NCBI GenBank assembly: GCA_964389805.1
Contig: CAYMFU010000090.1
Span: 1-17,655, forward strand
DNA from: JAGTVG01 sp964389805
GTDB taxonomy: Bacteria > Bacteroidota > Bacteroidia > Cytophagales > Cyclobacteriaceae
Direction of reading: 5' to 3'
Length of the DNA: 17,655 bases
The position numbers and the translations under genes are program-made. Position 1 is the first letter of the stretch. Every line of letters begins with the position of its first letter. The notes beneath the pieces were generated by a model that worked only from the letters and a program-made list of their open reading frames with translations, did no database searches and was not told where the DNA came from. Positions 1-7,231 of this stretch are shown here, piece by piece.

Positions 1-350
1 TTGAAAAACTGGAACACGATGAGTCCGAAAGGTTAGCACTGGAAGGATTTTTGATTATGATCCGAATGTCAGTTTCTTTAGACCGGGGTATGGAATTAGG
101 GATGGATTGTGGGATGATTCTCAATCAGGCCTATACACTGAATAATCAGAATCCAAGAGCAGTATTGATGCTTGGACAATTTAAATTTGGTTCGGCCCAA
201 TACATGGGACAGGATACTTCAGAATCATGCGCCATGTTCGAAGAAACCATGGAATTACTCGAGCAGTCTGAAAATGAAGAGACCGAACCATTCCTGCCTG
301 CCTGGGGTAAGAATTTAGCTCAAATATTGAAGCAACAGTGTCAAAACTAA
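1..350 (+). CDS. C-terminal part of a TPR-like helical-repeat protein (5' truncated by window)
   Basis: The reading frame is open from base 3 to the stop at 348-350, so this is the end of a longer gene that begins before the window. About 115 residues are visible. They contain the phrase N-P-R-A (about residue 55 of the visible part), followed by a Gly-rich turn and helices rich in Leu, Glu and Met, and then a conserved-looking end (P-A-W-G-K). This resembles an uncharacterised Bacteroidota family of tetratricopeptide-like proteins, often exported, with no known enzymatic activity. No catalytic motif is visible. An internal TTG at 51 or ATG at 57 could be taken as a start, but the open frame running to the edge makes truncation more likely. 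The family match is from memory of its general pattern and is moderate; the existence of a coding region is well supported. Confidence 0.72.
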   Translation, partial: EKLEHDESERLALEGFLIMIRMSVSLDRGMELGMDCGMILNQAYTLNNQNPRAVLMLGQFKFGSAQYMGQDTSESCAMFEETMELLEQSENEETEPFLPAWGKNLAQILKQQCQN

Positions 351-408
351 TATCCGCCCGACAATAATTAAAAGACATTTAAGTCGATCCGAAAATTTGG
401 CGGAGAAT

Positions 409-464
409 TATATCCTGATGTATTGTAACCATATTTCAAATAATAAACTTTACATCAGGATATA
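409..464. repeat. 14-bp perfect inverted repeat, possible stem-loop
   Basis: The arms tatatcctgatgta (409-422) and tacatcaggatata (451-464) are exact reverse complements separated by 28 bases. The stem lies about 60 bases after the stop of the preceding gene. It is AT-rich and followed by only a broken T-rich stretch, so it is a weak candidate for a transcription terminator. It could equally be a binding site or a remnant of a mobile element. The rest of the 351-594 gap shows no gene. Confidence 0.5.
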
Positions 465-594
465 TTCTTTTATTAATCTAACATATTCGGAAATATCCAA
501 TGGAACTAGCTAATTCCTGGATTAAATTATAATAAGTATAAATAAAATCCGTTCCAATTTAAACAGGATTTCATCCTTAATTTTTTATACAGCT

Positions 595-1029
595 ATGAAA
601 CACATTTTAATTATTTGCTTTGTATTGTGCGTTTACTCTGCGCAAGCCCAACACTATTCCAGTGATCCGGATCTTAATCAATCATTGATCACTCTCGACG
701 CGAATGCCAGACTAGATTTCGGTGCTTTTAAATCTGATATCAGCCTTGGATATAATATATCAGAGAAGAAAATTGATTATCTGGCTGCCGATATTGGAAT
801 GAGTGCCGGAGATATCTACTTAACGGTTGAAATTGCCAGTATTACTCATAAGAGTGTAGACCAGGTTGTGGCTGTTTACACAGTTCATAAGGATAAAGGT
901 TGGGGTGTGATGGCAAAAGAGTTGGGAATAAAACCTGGATCTCCTGAATTCCATGCATTAAAAAATAATGCAAAGAATAAAGGGAAGAGCAACGGGAAAG
1001 GAAATGGTAAGGCGAAAGGTAAAAAATAA
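595..1029 (+). CDS. Small secreted protein with basic Lys/Gly/Asn tail, unknown function
   Basis: This encodes 144 residues. Residues 1-18 form a classical Sec signal peptide: MKH, a hydrophobic core and an A-Q-A cut site before QHYSS. A mixed central region (about 20-75) follows. Next is a helical module (about 75-125) containing the pattern K-S-V-D-Q-V and G-W-G-V-M-A-K-E-L-G-I, which recurs in many small exported bacterial proteins of unknown role. The last 20 or so residues are almost only Lys, Gly and Asn. That tail could bind a polyanion such as nucleic acid, lipopolysaccharide or extracellular polysaccharide, but this is only inference. The ATG is the first in frame and is directly followed by the signal peptide. 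No operon partner is evident; the downstream gene is convergent. The gene is very likely real; its function is not known. Confidence 0.8.
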   Translation: MKHILIICFVLCVYSAQAQHYSSDPDLNQSLITLDANARLDFGAFKSDISLGYNISEKKIDYLAADIGMSAGDIYLTVEIASITHKSVDQVVAVYTVHKDKGWGVMAKELGIKPGSPEFHALKNNAKNKGKSNGKGNGKAKGKK

Positions 1030-1077
1030 ATAACAAATCTTAATCAAAATATTCAATCTGTCGATGAATCCTGCCGA

Positions 1078-3246
1078 TTACCAGTATTTATAACCTGAGG
1101 AGCGGGTTTCGATATCTTTTCGATGTGCTTCAAGAATTTCATCGATGCAGGCAGGGAGCGATCTGTTTTCTATTATGACTTCATTCGTAATAATCTGATA
1201 AAAAAAATCACGCCCCTCCTCTAATGAGATTTTTACCCACTGACAGGCATCACCGGATTTGCCAAGTAAAATATTTGCTAAGGCCAGATCATAGGATATA
1301 CGGAAATCTGCCCAGGAACCTGGCCTGGTATTCCAGGATTTTTCTTTATGAGCAATATGCTCGTGGATAATAGCATAAGCCCCTGCAGTATCGCCCAAAA
1401 GAAGGCGGCAATCTGCTACATGAAGGGGATTATTACTATTTTCAAAATCCATTAAGGCCTCTTTATATTCTTTCTCAATATATTTTAAGATCCCATGGTT
1501 CCAATACCAATTGATGGTGTCATGAGTATAATTTAAGACAATGTCTGAGAAATTCTTATAATCAGCCCAAGCCTGATCAGCTTCAAGGCTCATGGAATAA
1601 GTGTATAATGCAAATCTATTATCCGGCTCAAGTTCTAATGATCTGCTGTAATATGATCTGGCCATTTCATTGTCTCCAATAAAATAGTAAAGTACGGCCA
1701 TAAAATTCAATGGCTCCGGATCCCTGGGGTTTAATTCGATTGCATCTTTAAGGTGGTAGAATCCCTCTTTGAAGTTTCCTTTAGAAACCAGAAAAAATCC
1801 CAGATTTGCTATGGCGACAGTATAATTTGGATTAATATCAATTGCTTTCTGTGTGTAGGATATGGCCAGGTCCATGTGGTTCTTGGTCCTTTCAATCAAT
1901 CCGAGGGTTTTATAAGCTTCAGCAAGAGATTCATCGTGCAATAAACCCAGTTTTGCATAATATTCGGCTGAATCCAACATCATCTTGCCATATCCAAACC
2001 TGAGTACCTTTGTAGCATATGCACCTGCCAGCGAAGCATAAGCCAATGCAAAAGCAGAGTCCATGGAAATTGCCTTTTTATAAAGCGAAATCGAAATCTC
2101 ATTTTCCGTTGGTTTATACTCCCGCAAATATCTATTGCCCTGAAGATAAAGATCGTATGCTTTATAATTTCGGGTCGGTAATGTCTCTATATTTTCTTTC
2201 TCTTCTGAGGAAATGTTCGCATGTAAGGCAAAGGCCACCTGTTGAGCTACCTCGCTCTGAATCTCTATTACATCTACTAAATTTCTGTCGTAATTTTCAG
2301 CCCATACATGCATGTCATTCTCTGTATCTATTAACTGGGTTGTTATCCTAACCCTGCTATTAGACTTGCGAACACTCCCCTCCAGGATATAAGACACACC
2401 TAATTCTTCAGCAATCTCGCTAATTAGCTTATCAGAATCTTTATATTTCATTGAAGAGGTTCTTGATATGACTTTGAGGTCCCCGATCTTACAAATCTGA
2501 GTAAGGATCTCCTCCATGATTCCATCAGCAAAATATTCCTGAAGGGGATCATCTGATAAATTTATGAATGGCAGGACAGCTATTGACCTTTCTATCTTCT
2601 CAGGCTTTGTATTATCTGTATTGGAAGTCCGTTCCAGGTCGGGAAATGACATATACACTATTATAGCTAATGCAATAACCAATATTCCACCGGAGATAAG
2701 ATAATAGAGTTTATTACTGGGTTTAAAGACTTTTATGCGGTCAATTCGCTCCTTCTCCCCTATAGCTACTTCATAAATACGAAGTGGCTCATCCACATTT
2801 TTCAGCTTTTCTTCTCCTCTGAATCTGATCTTAATGCCTGGTTTATTCTTAACATCCCGGTACACCTCCCCGGAAATGACAATACCCCCGGATGCAGAGA
2901 TCTCCTGTAACCTGGAAGCTATATTCACGCTATCCCCCATAATATCAGCTCCCTCAACTACCAGTTCCCCTTCGTGAATCCCTATTTTAAGAGGGATTTC
3001 AACTTTTTTTGCCTCAAGTTGCAAAGCTTGAGCACAATTAACTGCAGATGATGCGAGGGTAAAACTTATTAACATACCATCTCCCATCTTGTTGATAAGC
3101 TTCCCGCCAAAACGTTTTATCAGGCGCTTGTGTATTTCTTTGTTTTGACGCAACATCTTAAAAGCCCGGTCCTCATCTGACCCCATCAGGGATGTATAAC
3201 CAACGATATCAGTAAACATTACGGCAGCGTGACGGCGTTCCTGCAT
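1078..3246 (-). CDS. Class III nucleotide cyclase with TM helix, TolB-like domain and TPR repeats
   Basis: The 722-residue protein is predicted to make a cyclic nucleotide from ATP or GTP at the inner membrane. The class III cyclase domain (about 1-165) has the metal-binding aspartates Asp13 (in F-T-D-I-V-G-Y-T) and Asp56 (in M-G-D-G). It also has the substrate/transition-state residues Asp101, Asn108 and Arg112 (D-I-M-G-D-S-V-N-I-A-S-R). One transmembrane helix (about 180-200) follows. Next is a TolB/FlgO-like domain (about 222-340, starting S-I-A-V-L-P-F and including the V-I-S-R-T-S pattern), then TPR-type repeats (about 355-640) probably facing the periplasm. The position usually held by the purine-selecting Lys is Asn52, with Lys53 next to it, so activity or specificity may differ. 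It is divergent from the hydrolase gene at 3500. It is clearly paralogous to the cyclase at 4975-6876. The ATG lies ten residues before the MFTDIVGYT motif, as expected for the family. Confidence 0.9.
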   Translation of the reverse strand: MQERRHAAVMFTDIVGYTSLMGSDEDRAFKMLRQNKEIHKRLIKRFGGKLINKMGDGMLISFTLASSAVNCAQALQLEAKKVEIPLKIGIHEGELVVEGADIMGDSVNIASRLQEISASGGIVISGEVYRDVKNKPGIKIRFRGEEKLKNVDEPLRIYEVAIGEKERIDRIKVFKPSNKLYYLISGGILVIALAIIVYMSFPDLERTSNTDNTKPEKIERSIAVLPFINLSDDPLQEYFADGIMEEILTQICKIGDLKVISRTSSMKYKDSDKLISEIAEELGVSYILEGSVRKSNSRVRITTQLIDTENDMHVWAENYDRNLVDVIEIQSEVAQQVAFALHANISSEEKENIETLPTRNYKAYDLYLQGNRYLREYKPTENEISISLYKKAISMDSAFALAYASLAGAYATKVLRFGYGKMMLDSAEYYAKLGLLHDESLAEAYKTLGLIERTKNHMDLAISYTQKAIDINPNYTVAIANLGFFLVSKGNFKEGFYHLKDAIELNPRDPEPLNFMAVLYYFIGDNEMARSYYSRSLELEPDNRFALYTYSMSLEADQAWADYKNFSDIVLNYTHDTINWYWNHGILKYIEKEYKEALMDFENSNNPLHVADCRLLLGDTAGAYAIIHEHIAHKEKSWNTRPGSWADFRISYDLALANILLGKSGDACQWVKISLEEGRDFFYQIITNEVIIENRSLPACIDEILEAHRKDIETRSSGYKYW

Positions 3247-3271
3247 GATTGTTTATTGTTCATATTCAAGT

Positions 3272-3282
3272 TACTAAAAATA
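3272..3282 (-). promoter_or_regulatory. Candidate -7-like element before the membrane cyclase gene
   Basis: On the minus strand the bases read TATTTTTAGTA, about 26 bases before the ATG at 3246. This is one mismatch from the Bacteroidota -7 consensus TAnnTTTG. A closely similar TATATTTAGTA lies before the second cyclase gene (6908-6918), and both leaders also contain GAACAAT nearer the start codon. No clear -33 TTTG was found at the right distance, so this is tentative. The rest of the 3247-3499 gap holds nothing I can identify. Confidence 0.25.
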
Positions 3283-3499
3283 CAGAAAGTATTCTAATTG
3301 GGTAAAATTGTAAATAAAGTATTTGTAAATAGAACTGATTCTATTCCAGGTTTACGTTCGGGTGATGCATTAGAAATGATCAATCAAAGCTATATACCGA
3401 TCATGCTTATTCCAGGGCGGATAACAATAATTGAATCATTTTACCTATTTTAGTTATCATAATTACATTCCGATCTTTTTAACATAGTTAATAAATTAA

Positions 3500-4354
3500 A
3501 TGAATAGACGTCAGGCACTGAAAAACTCATTAATACTTGGATCAGGAATGATGCTTCCTGCTACTCGAGTCAAATCAAATATTGATTCAAAATTAATTGA
3601 TGAGATCCGGGCCCATAAAAAAGGAATTGCCGTTTGGTGGGTCGGGCATAATGGATGGCTGATCAAATCTGACAATATTCTGGTCGGGATAGACCTGCCT
3701 CTTGAAACAAAAGCAAGAGCAGTCCCCTCACCGGTTACAGCTAAAGAACTAGCCAACGAACTGGATATTTCGTTCATTACTCATGAACATAGCGATCATT
3801 TTGAAAGGGAAACTTCCAGAATTCTTCTTGAGAATGGAGATTGCACTTTTGTTATGCCCGCAAGTTGTCTTGATGCTGCAAAAAATGAGTTGCAAATACC
3901 TGATGACAGAATTAAGGTTGCTGAACCCAGAAAGGGATTTGAAATTGGCGAGGTACATATTGAAGCGGTAAGGGCAATTCATGGGAACAGGAATTACGCG
4001 GTTTATTATGAAGCCAACTTACAGGATTGCGGTTATGTTATTTCTATGGGTGGGAAAAGATTTCTTCAGATGGGTGATTCTGTTCTGTTGGAAGACCAAT
4101 TGTTTCTCGAAAACATCGATGTATTATTTTTCTCACCTACCGAACACAATACTTATATAGAGCGGTCAGTCATCCTGATCAACGCTCTTGAGCCTGAATA
4201 TATTTTCCCGCAACATCGGGACACTTTTAAGGTTACACCTGAAAACCGGTTCTGGACCAATGCCTATCCTTACGAAGTGAAATTGAGGCTGTCAAAGTCC
4301 TTACAAGAAAGATACTATATCCTTGATATGGGTAAAAAAATGGACATATTGTAG
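3500..4354 (+). CDS. Exported metallo-beta-lactamase-fold hydrolase (UlaG-like)
   Basis: The protein has 284 residues. Its N-terminus has a twin-arginine-like signal (Arg3-Arg4, then a hydrophobic stretch to about residue 20), suggesting export. The body is a metallo-beta-lactamase fold with a complete-looking di-metal site: His95, His97, Asp99 and His100 (H-E-H-S-D-H), His161, Asp193 (M-G-D-S) and His239 (P-Q-H-R-D). The opening strand W-W-V-G-H-N-G-W-L-I and this spacing resemble the UlaG group (L-ascorbate-6-phosphate lactonase and relatives), which hydrolyses lactones or phosphodiesters. The substrate cannot be told from sequence, and the export signal argues against a cytosolic sugar-phosphate substrate. 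It stands alone: divergent from the cyclase gene and convergent with the DinB-like gene 55 bases away. Fold and metal site are well supported; the exact activity is unknown. Confidence 0.87.
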   Translation: MNRRQALKNSLILGSGMMLPATRVKSNIDSKLIDEIRAHKKGIAVWWVGHNGWLIKSDNILVGIDLPLETKARAVPSPVTAKELANELDISFITHEHSDHFERETSRILLENGDCTFVMPASCLDAAKNELQIPDDRIKVAEPRKGFEIGEVHIEAVRAIHGNRNYAVYYEANLQDCGYVISMGGKRFLQMGDSVLLEDQLFLENIDVLFFSPTEHNTYIERSVILINALEPEYIFPQHRDTFKVTPENRFWTNAYPYEVKLRLSKSLQERYYILDMGKKMDIL

Positions 4355-4409
4355 GCTCAGTACCAATTTTGACATGTCATAAAGTCCAGGCTAAAAAGAT
4401 ATGTGCAGC

Positions 4410-4958
4410 CTAGAACCGATATTTTGGAGGCTCAATCCCTTTTAACCTCAGATACACTATAGCCTGTCCCCGGTGATGGGCTGTATGATGATACGCAAGA
4501 AGCAGGATATCCCCAATAGAAAAATCCTTCCACATATCCTCGTTTTTATGTTTATGGTCCTTAGAGTAGAGATCTGCTTCATCAAGACCACTCAGTACCG
4601 ACCGGAATTCATTCGATGTTTCTTCCAAGTAGCTATAAATGACTTGCCTTTCAATATTATCTGGCTCATCAAGATGTATATCCCCATTTTTGATCACAGT
4701 GGCGTAAACTGAGTTGCTCATGGCTAAATGCGAAAATTGTTTTCCAAATGACATTACATCCGGTACAGGTTTAAAATCAAGAAATTTATCTGGCATTGCA
4801 TTGAAAACCTCCCGGGTATATAATTCGGAAACGTCCCATCTTTCTGTAAATTCCTTCAGCCAGCTATTGGTACCATTTGATTTAGCCATGCTCAATCCAG
4901 GGACCAGTGCAAAAGGACTTACAAATCCTATCGATTTAATGATCTCTCTTCTTTTCAT
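4410..4958 (-). CDS. DinB-family protein with Tat-like export signal
   Basis: The protein has 182 residues. It has the four-helix DinB pattern with three expected metal-ligand histidines: His77 in Q-F-S-H-L-A, and the pair His158 and His162 in H-H-T-A-H-H-R-G-Q. The final G-I-E-P-P-K-Y segment is typical of the family. DinB proteins include divalent-metal-dependent thiol transferases (bacillithiol, mycothiol and glutathione S-transferase-like) and many of unknown role. Unusually for a thiol transferase, the start (Arg3-Arg4, then a hydrophobic stretch to an A-K-S-like cut at about residues 25-27) looks like a Tat signal, implying folded export. The gene begins 16 bases after the stop of the cyclase gene on the same strand, so the two are probably co-transcribed. 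Family assignment is strong; substrate unknown. Confidence 0.85.
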   Translation of the reverse strand: MKRREIIKSIGFVSPFALVPGLSMAKSNGTNSWLKEFTERWDVSELYTREVFNAMPDKFLDFKPVPDVMSFGKQFSHLAMSNSVYATVIKNGDIHLDEPDNIERQVIYSYLEETSNEFRSVLSGLDEADLYSKDHKHKNEDMWKDFSIGDILLLAYHHTAHHRGQAIVYLRLKGIEPPKYRF

Positions 4959-4974
4959 ATAATTAGTGATAAGA

Positions 4975-6876
4975 TTATAAAGGTAATTTTACTTTTTTTG
5001 CCATGGCAATAATTCTTGGATCAGATTTAAGGTTTTCAGCCTCCCTGATTTGAAAAAAATATGGGATATCCACATCATGGTTTTCGTAAGCTTTCTCCAA
5101 CCATTGAATAGCCTTCTCAAATTTTCCGATCCGGTTGAACATCAATCCAATGTATAAATCCTGACCTCTGGAATTCTCTTCGAGCCGAGTGGCTATTTTT
5201 TCCAACATCACCTGATAGCCATTTTCAGCATATTCCTTTTTTATATCAAGGTCAATGGGAAATACATTCGAATATACTATATCCAGCATTTGCATTGAGG
5301 TCTCTAAATCACCATTTGGATAACTGGCAAATTCCAATAAACGTAAGGTTAGAATGTTTTGCTGATTGATGGCCATTGATTTTTTAGCAATTTCTATGGC
5401 TTTGTCCAATTGCCCATTATGTGTGAGAACAACGCCATATAAAGATAAAGCCAGGTCATTCAAAGGATCAAGATCTACTGCTTTTTCTATATATGGAAAA
5501 GCCTGTTCCATCCGGCCTGTCAACATCAATAAATGTGCGTAGAAACCATTCCCCAACACATGATTCGGATTTGATTGCAGTACTTTTCTGAATCCTTTAT
5601 CACTTGCCTCCCAATCCCATTCAAACCAACTCATCAGAGCCATTGAATAATTGGCTTCGGCATGTTCCGGATCTATCTCCAGTGCTTTGCGGTTATTGTT
5701 ATAGATTTTCGGAAACGCTTCGGTTAAAGATATAACCCTCATTTGAAGCATAAACATATAATAATTGGCCAGCTCTGCATAAACAGGAGCATAAGTATCA
5801 TCCAACTCAATGGATTTTTCAAAATTTACCAGGGCACTTTTAAATCCTTCTTCAGACAGTTTTTCGAACTCATGTTTTCCGGCCAGGAAGGCTTTATATG
5901 CTTCCGGATGAACTGTTTTAGATTCTGACAGCTGAGATTCTTCTTTGGCTGTTAACTTGACCTTTATCTTATTAGTTACATCCCTGATAACAGCTGAATG
6001 CAGATCAAAAATGTTCTCTATCTTTTTGTCATAGGAATCAGCCCATAAATGCTTCTCTTCGGGGAAGGCCTGTATCAACTGTACCTGTATGCGAACCTGA
6101 TCATCCACTTTCATCACCGATGCTTCAATTAATCCATCTACGTTTAACTCCTCAGCTATTTGAGGAATTGCCTTATCCGTATTTCGGTAACGCAGGGTAG
6201 AGGTTCGTGAAATGACCCGTATTGAACCAATTTTAGAGATCTCACCGATCAGGGCATCATGCATACCATCCACAAAGTACTGCTGATCCTGATTTCCCGA
6301 AAGATTATCAAATGGAAGTATAGCAATGGATTCCATCTTAGTCCCTGCCAGATGCTGCTTGATTATTGTACTGACGGGCCTGGGCATACTCTTGTGCTGC
6401 AAACAATAGGTCTTTACCGGAGCCTCCACATTTTTCAGCCGTAACGATCCAACAAAAGCAGTAATAAAATCCCCGGTACTTTGTATAGCTTTCATGACGG
6501 ATTCAGAAAAATATACTCCACCCGGATTGGCAACACTTTCCAATCTTGAGGCAATATTTACACCATCTCCGAATATATCATCATTCTCAAAGGTAATATC
6601 CCCCAGATGGATACCAATCCGAATCCTGGACTGCAAATCCTCATCTGCAGATTCCTGGATTTCAAGGGCACTTTTTACTGCCATGTAAGCGCTGTCAAAA
6701 CTGGCAAGAACACCATCCCCCATTTCCTTAAGCCACTTACCTCCATGTTCTTCAATAACTGGCTTCTGCAGGGCCCGGTTTTTTTTTAGGAGATCCATCG
6801 CTTCTGATTCATTGCTCCCCATTAAAGCCGTATAACCTGCGATATCCGTAAACATGATGGCTGCTAATTTTCGCAT
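4975..6876 (-). CDS. Soluble-looking class III nucleotide cyclase with TolB-like domain and TPR repeats
   Basis: The protein has 633 residues. The N-terminal cyclase domain (about 1-165) has Asp11 and Asp54 as metal ligands, Lys50 at the purine-selecting position (K-E-M-G-D-G), and Asp100, Asn107 and Arg111. All canonical catalytic residues are present, so an active cyclase is expected. A TolB/FlgO-like domain (about 180-305, S-I-A-I-L-P-F and V-I-S-R-T-S) and TPR-type repeats (about 315-620) follow. No transmembrane helix is visible between the cyclase and the TolB-like domain, unlike the paralogue at 1078-3246, so this one is probably cytosolic. The DinB-like gene follows after 16 bases. 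The gene is divergent from hgcA across 355 bases. Substrate (ATP or GTP) is not proven; the Lys/Asp pair favours ATP. Confidence 0.91.
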   Translation of the reverse strand: MRKLAAIMFTDIAGYTALMGSNESEAMDLLKKNRALQKPVIEEHGGKWLKEMGDGVLASFDSAYMAVKSALEIQESADEDLQSRIRIGIHLGDITFENDDIFGDGVNIASRLESVANPGGVYFSESVMKAIQSTGDFITAFVGSLRLKNVEAPVKTYCLQHKSMPRPVSTIIKQHLAGTKMESIAILPFDNLSGNQDQQYFVDGMHDALIGEISKIGSIRVISRTSTLRYRNTDKAIPQIAEELNVDGLIEASVMKVDDQVRIQVQLIQAFPEEKHLWADSYDKKIENIFDLHSAVIRDVTNKIKVKLTAKEESQLSESKTVHPEAYKAFLAGKHEFEKLSEEGFKSALVNFEKSIELDDTYAPVYAELANYYMFMLQMRVISLTEAFPKIYNNNRKALEIDPEHAEANYSMALMSWFEWDWEASDKGFRKVLQSNPNHVLGNGFYAHLLMLTGRMEQAFPYIEKAVDLDPLNDLALSLYGVVLTHNGQLDKAIEIAKKSMAINQQNILTLRLLEFASYPNGDLETSMQMLDIVYSNVFPIDLDIKKEYAENGYQVMLEKIATRLEENSRGQDLYIGLMFNRIGKFEKAIQWLEKAYENHDVDIPYFFQIREAENLKSDPRIIAMAKKVKLPL

Positions 6877-6907
6877 AGAATGTGATTGTTCAAAAGGTTC
6901 AACTATA

Positions 6908-6918
6908 TACTAAATATA
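6908..6918 (-). promoter_or_regulatory. Candidate -7-like element before the soluble cyclase gene
   Basis: On the minus strand TATATTTAGTA lies about 32 bases before the ATG at 6876 and is one base off the TAnnTTTG consensus. It matches the element before the other cyclase-TolB-TPR gene at 3272-3282. No convincing -33 element was seen. Confidence 0.27.
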
Positions 6919-6955
6919 GAGAGAAACTACATTTAAATCAAGGATTGAAAACCAC

Positions 6956-6971
6956 TCTGGAAATTTCCAGA
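6956..6971. promoter_or_regulatory. 16-bp perfect palindrome in the cyclase/hgcA divergent region
   Basis: The sequence tctggaaatttccaga is its own reverse complement. It lies 80 bases before the cyclase start on the minus strand and about 260 bases before hgcA, a suitable place for a dimeric regulator site acting on the cyclase promoter. The remainder of the 355-base gap (6877-7231) contains the two candidate promoters described separately and no open frame I would support. Confidence 0.35.
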
Positions 6972-7138
6972 TGCAATTTTCCTTTGATTAGCTTACCCGT
7001 ATTAGTGTTGTAAACTGATTCGAAATTAAAGAGGGGCCTAATAAATGAATGATCTCAAATTCTGAATTCCCAACCTTGCATTTAGGGTTATAACAACAAA
7101 AATAAATCATACTAATCGGATTAAAATGTAACCACTTC

Positions 7139-7169
7139 TTTGATTATCCCGTAATAATATATATTATTG
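7139..7169 (+). promoter_or_regulatory. Predicted Bacteroidota-type promoter of hgcA
   Basis: TTTG at 7139-7142 (-33 element) is followed after 19 bases by TATTATTG at 7162-7169, one mismatch from the -7 consensus TAnnTTTG. The spacing is normal for Bacteroidota sigma factors. Transcription would start near 7175, leaving a leader of roughly 57 bases before the hgcA ATG at 7232. Confidence 0.42.
7153..7168. promoter_or_regulatory. 16-bp perfect palindrome overlapping the hgcA -7 element (candidate operator)
   Basis: aataatatatattatt is an exact palindrome of the size bound by MarR-type dimers. It covers the spacer and most of the predicted -7 element, where a bound repressor would block polymerase. 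A related but shorter AT palindrome, taatatatta (8535-8544), lies just before the marR start. The all-AT composition in an AT-rich gap raises the chance of coincidence. Confidence 0.35.
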
Positions 7170-7231
7170 TTGCACATTACAACTGTTTCAGTTTTCAACA
7201 ATTAGTTTTTGTTAAATAATCCCCTGAATAC

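Noticed and set aside
4352..4412. Inverted repeat taggct/agccta between convergent genes as a terminator
   Set aside because: Only six base pairs with a loop of about 49 bases and no T-run.
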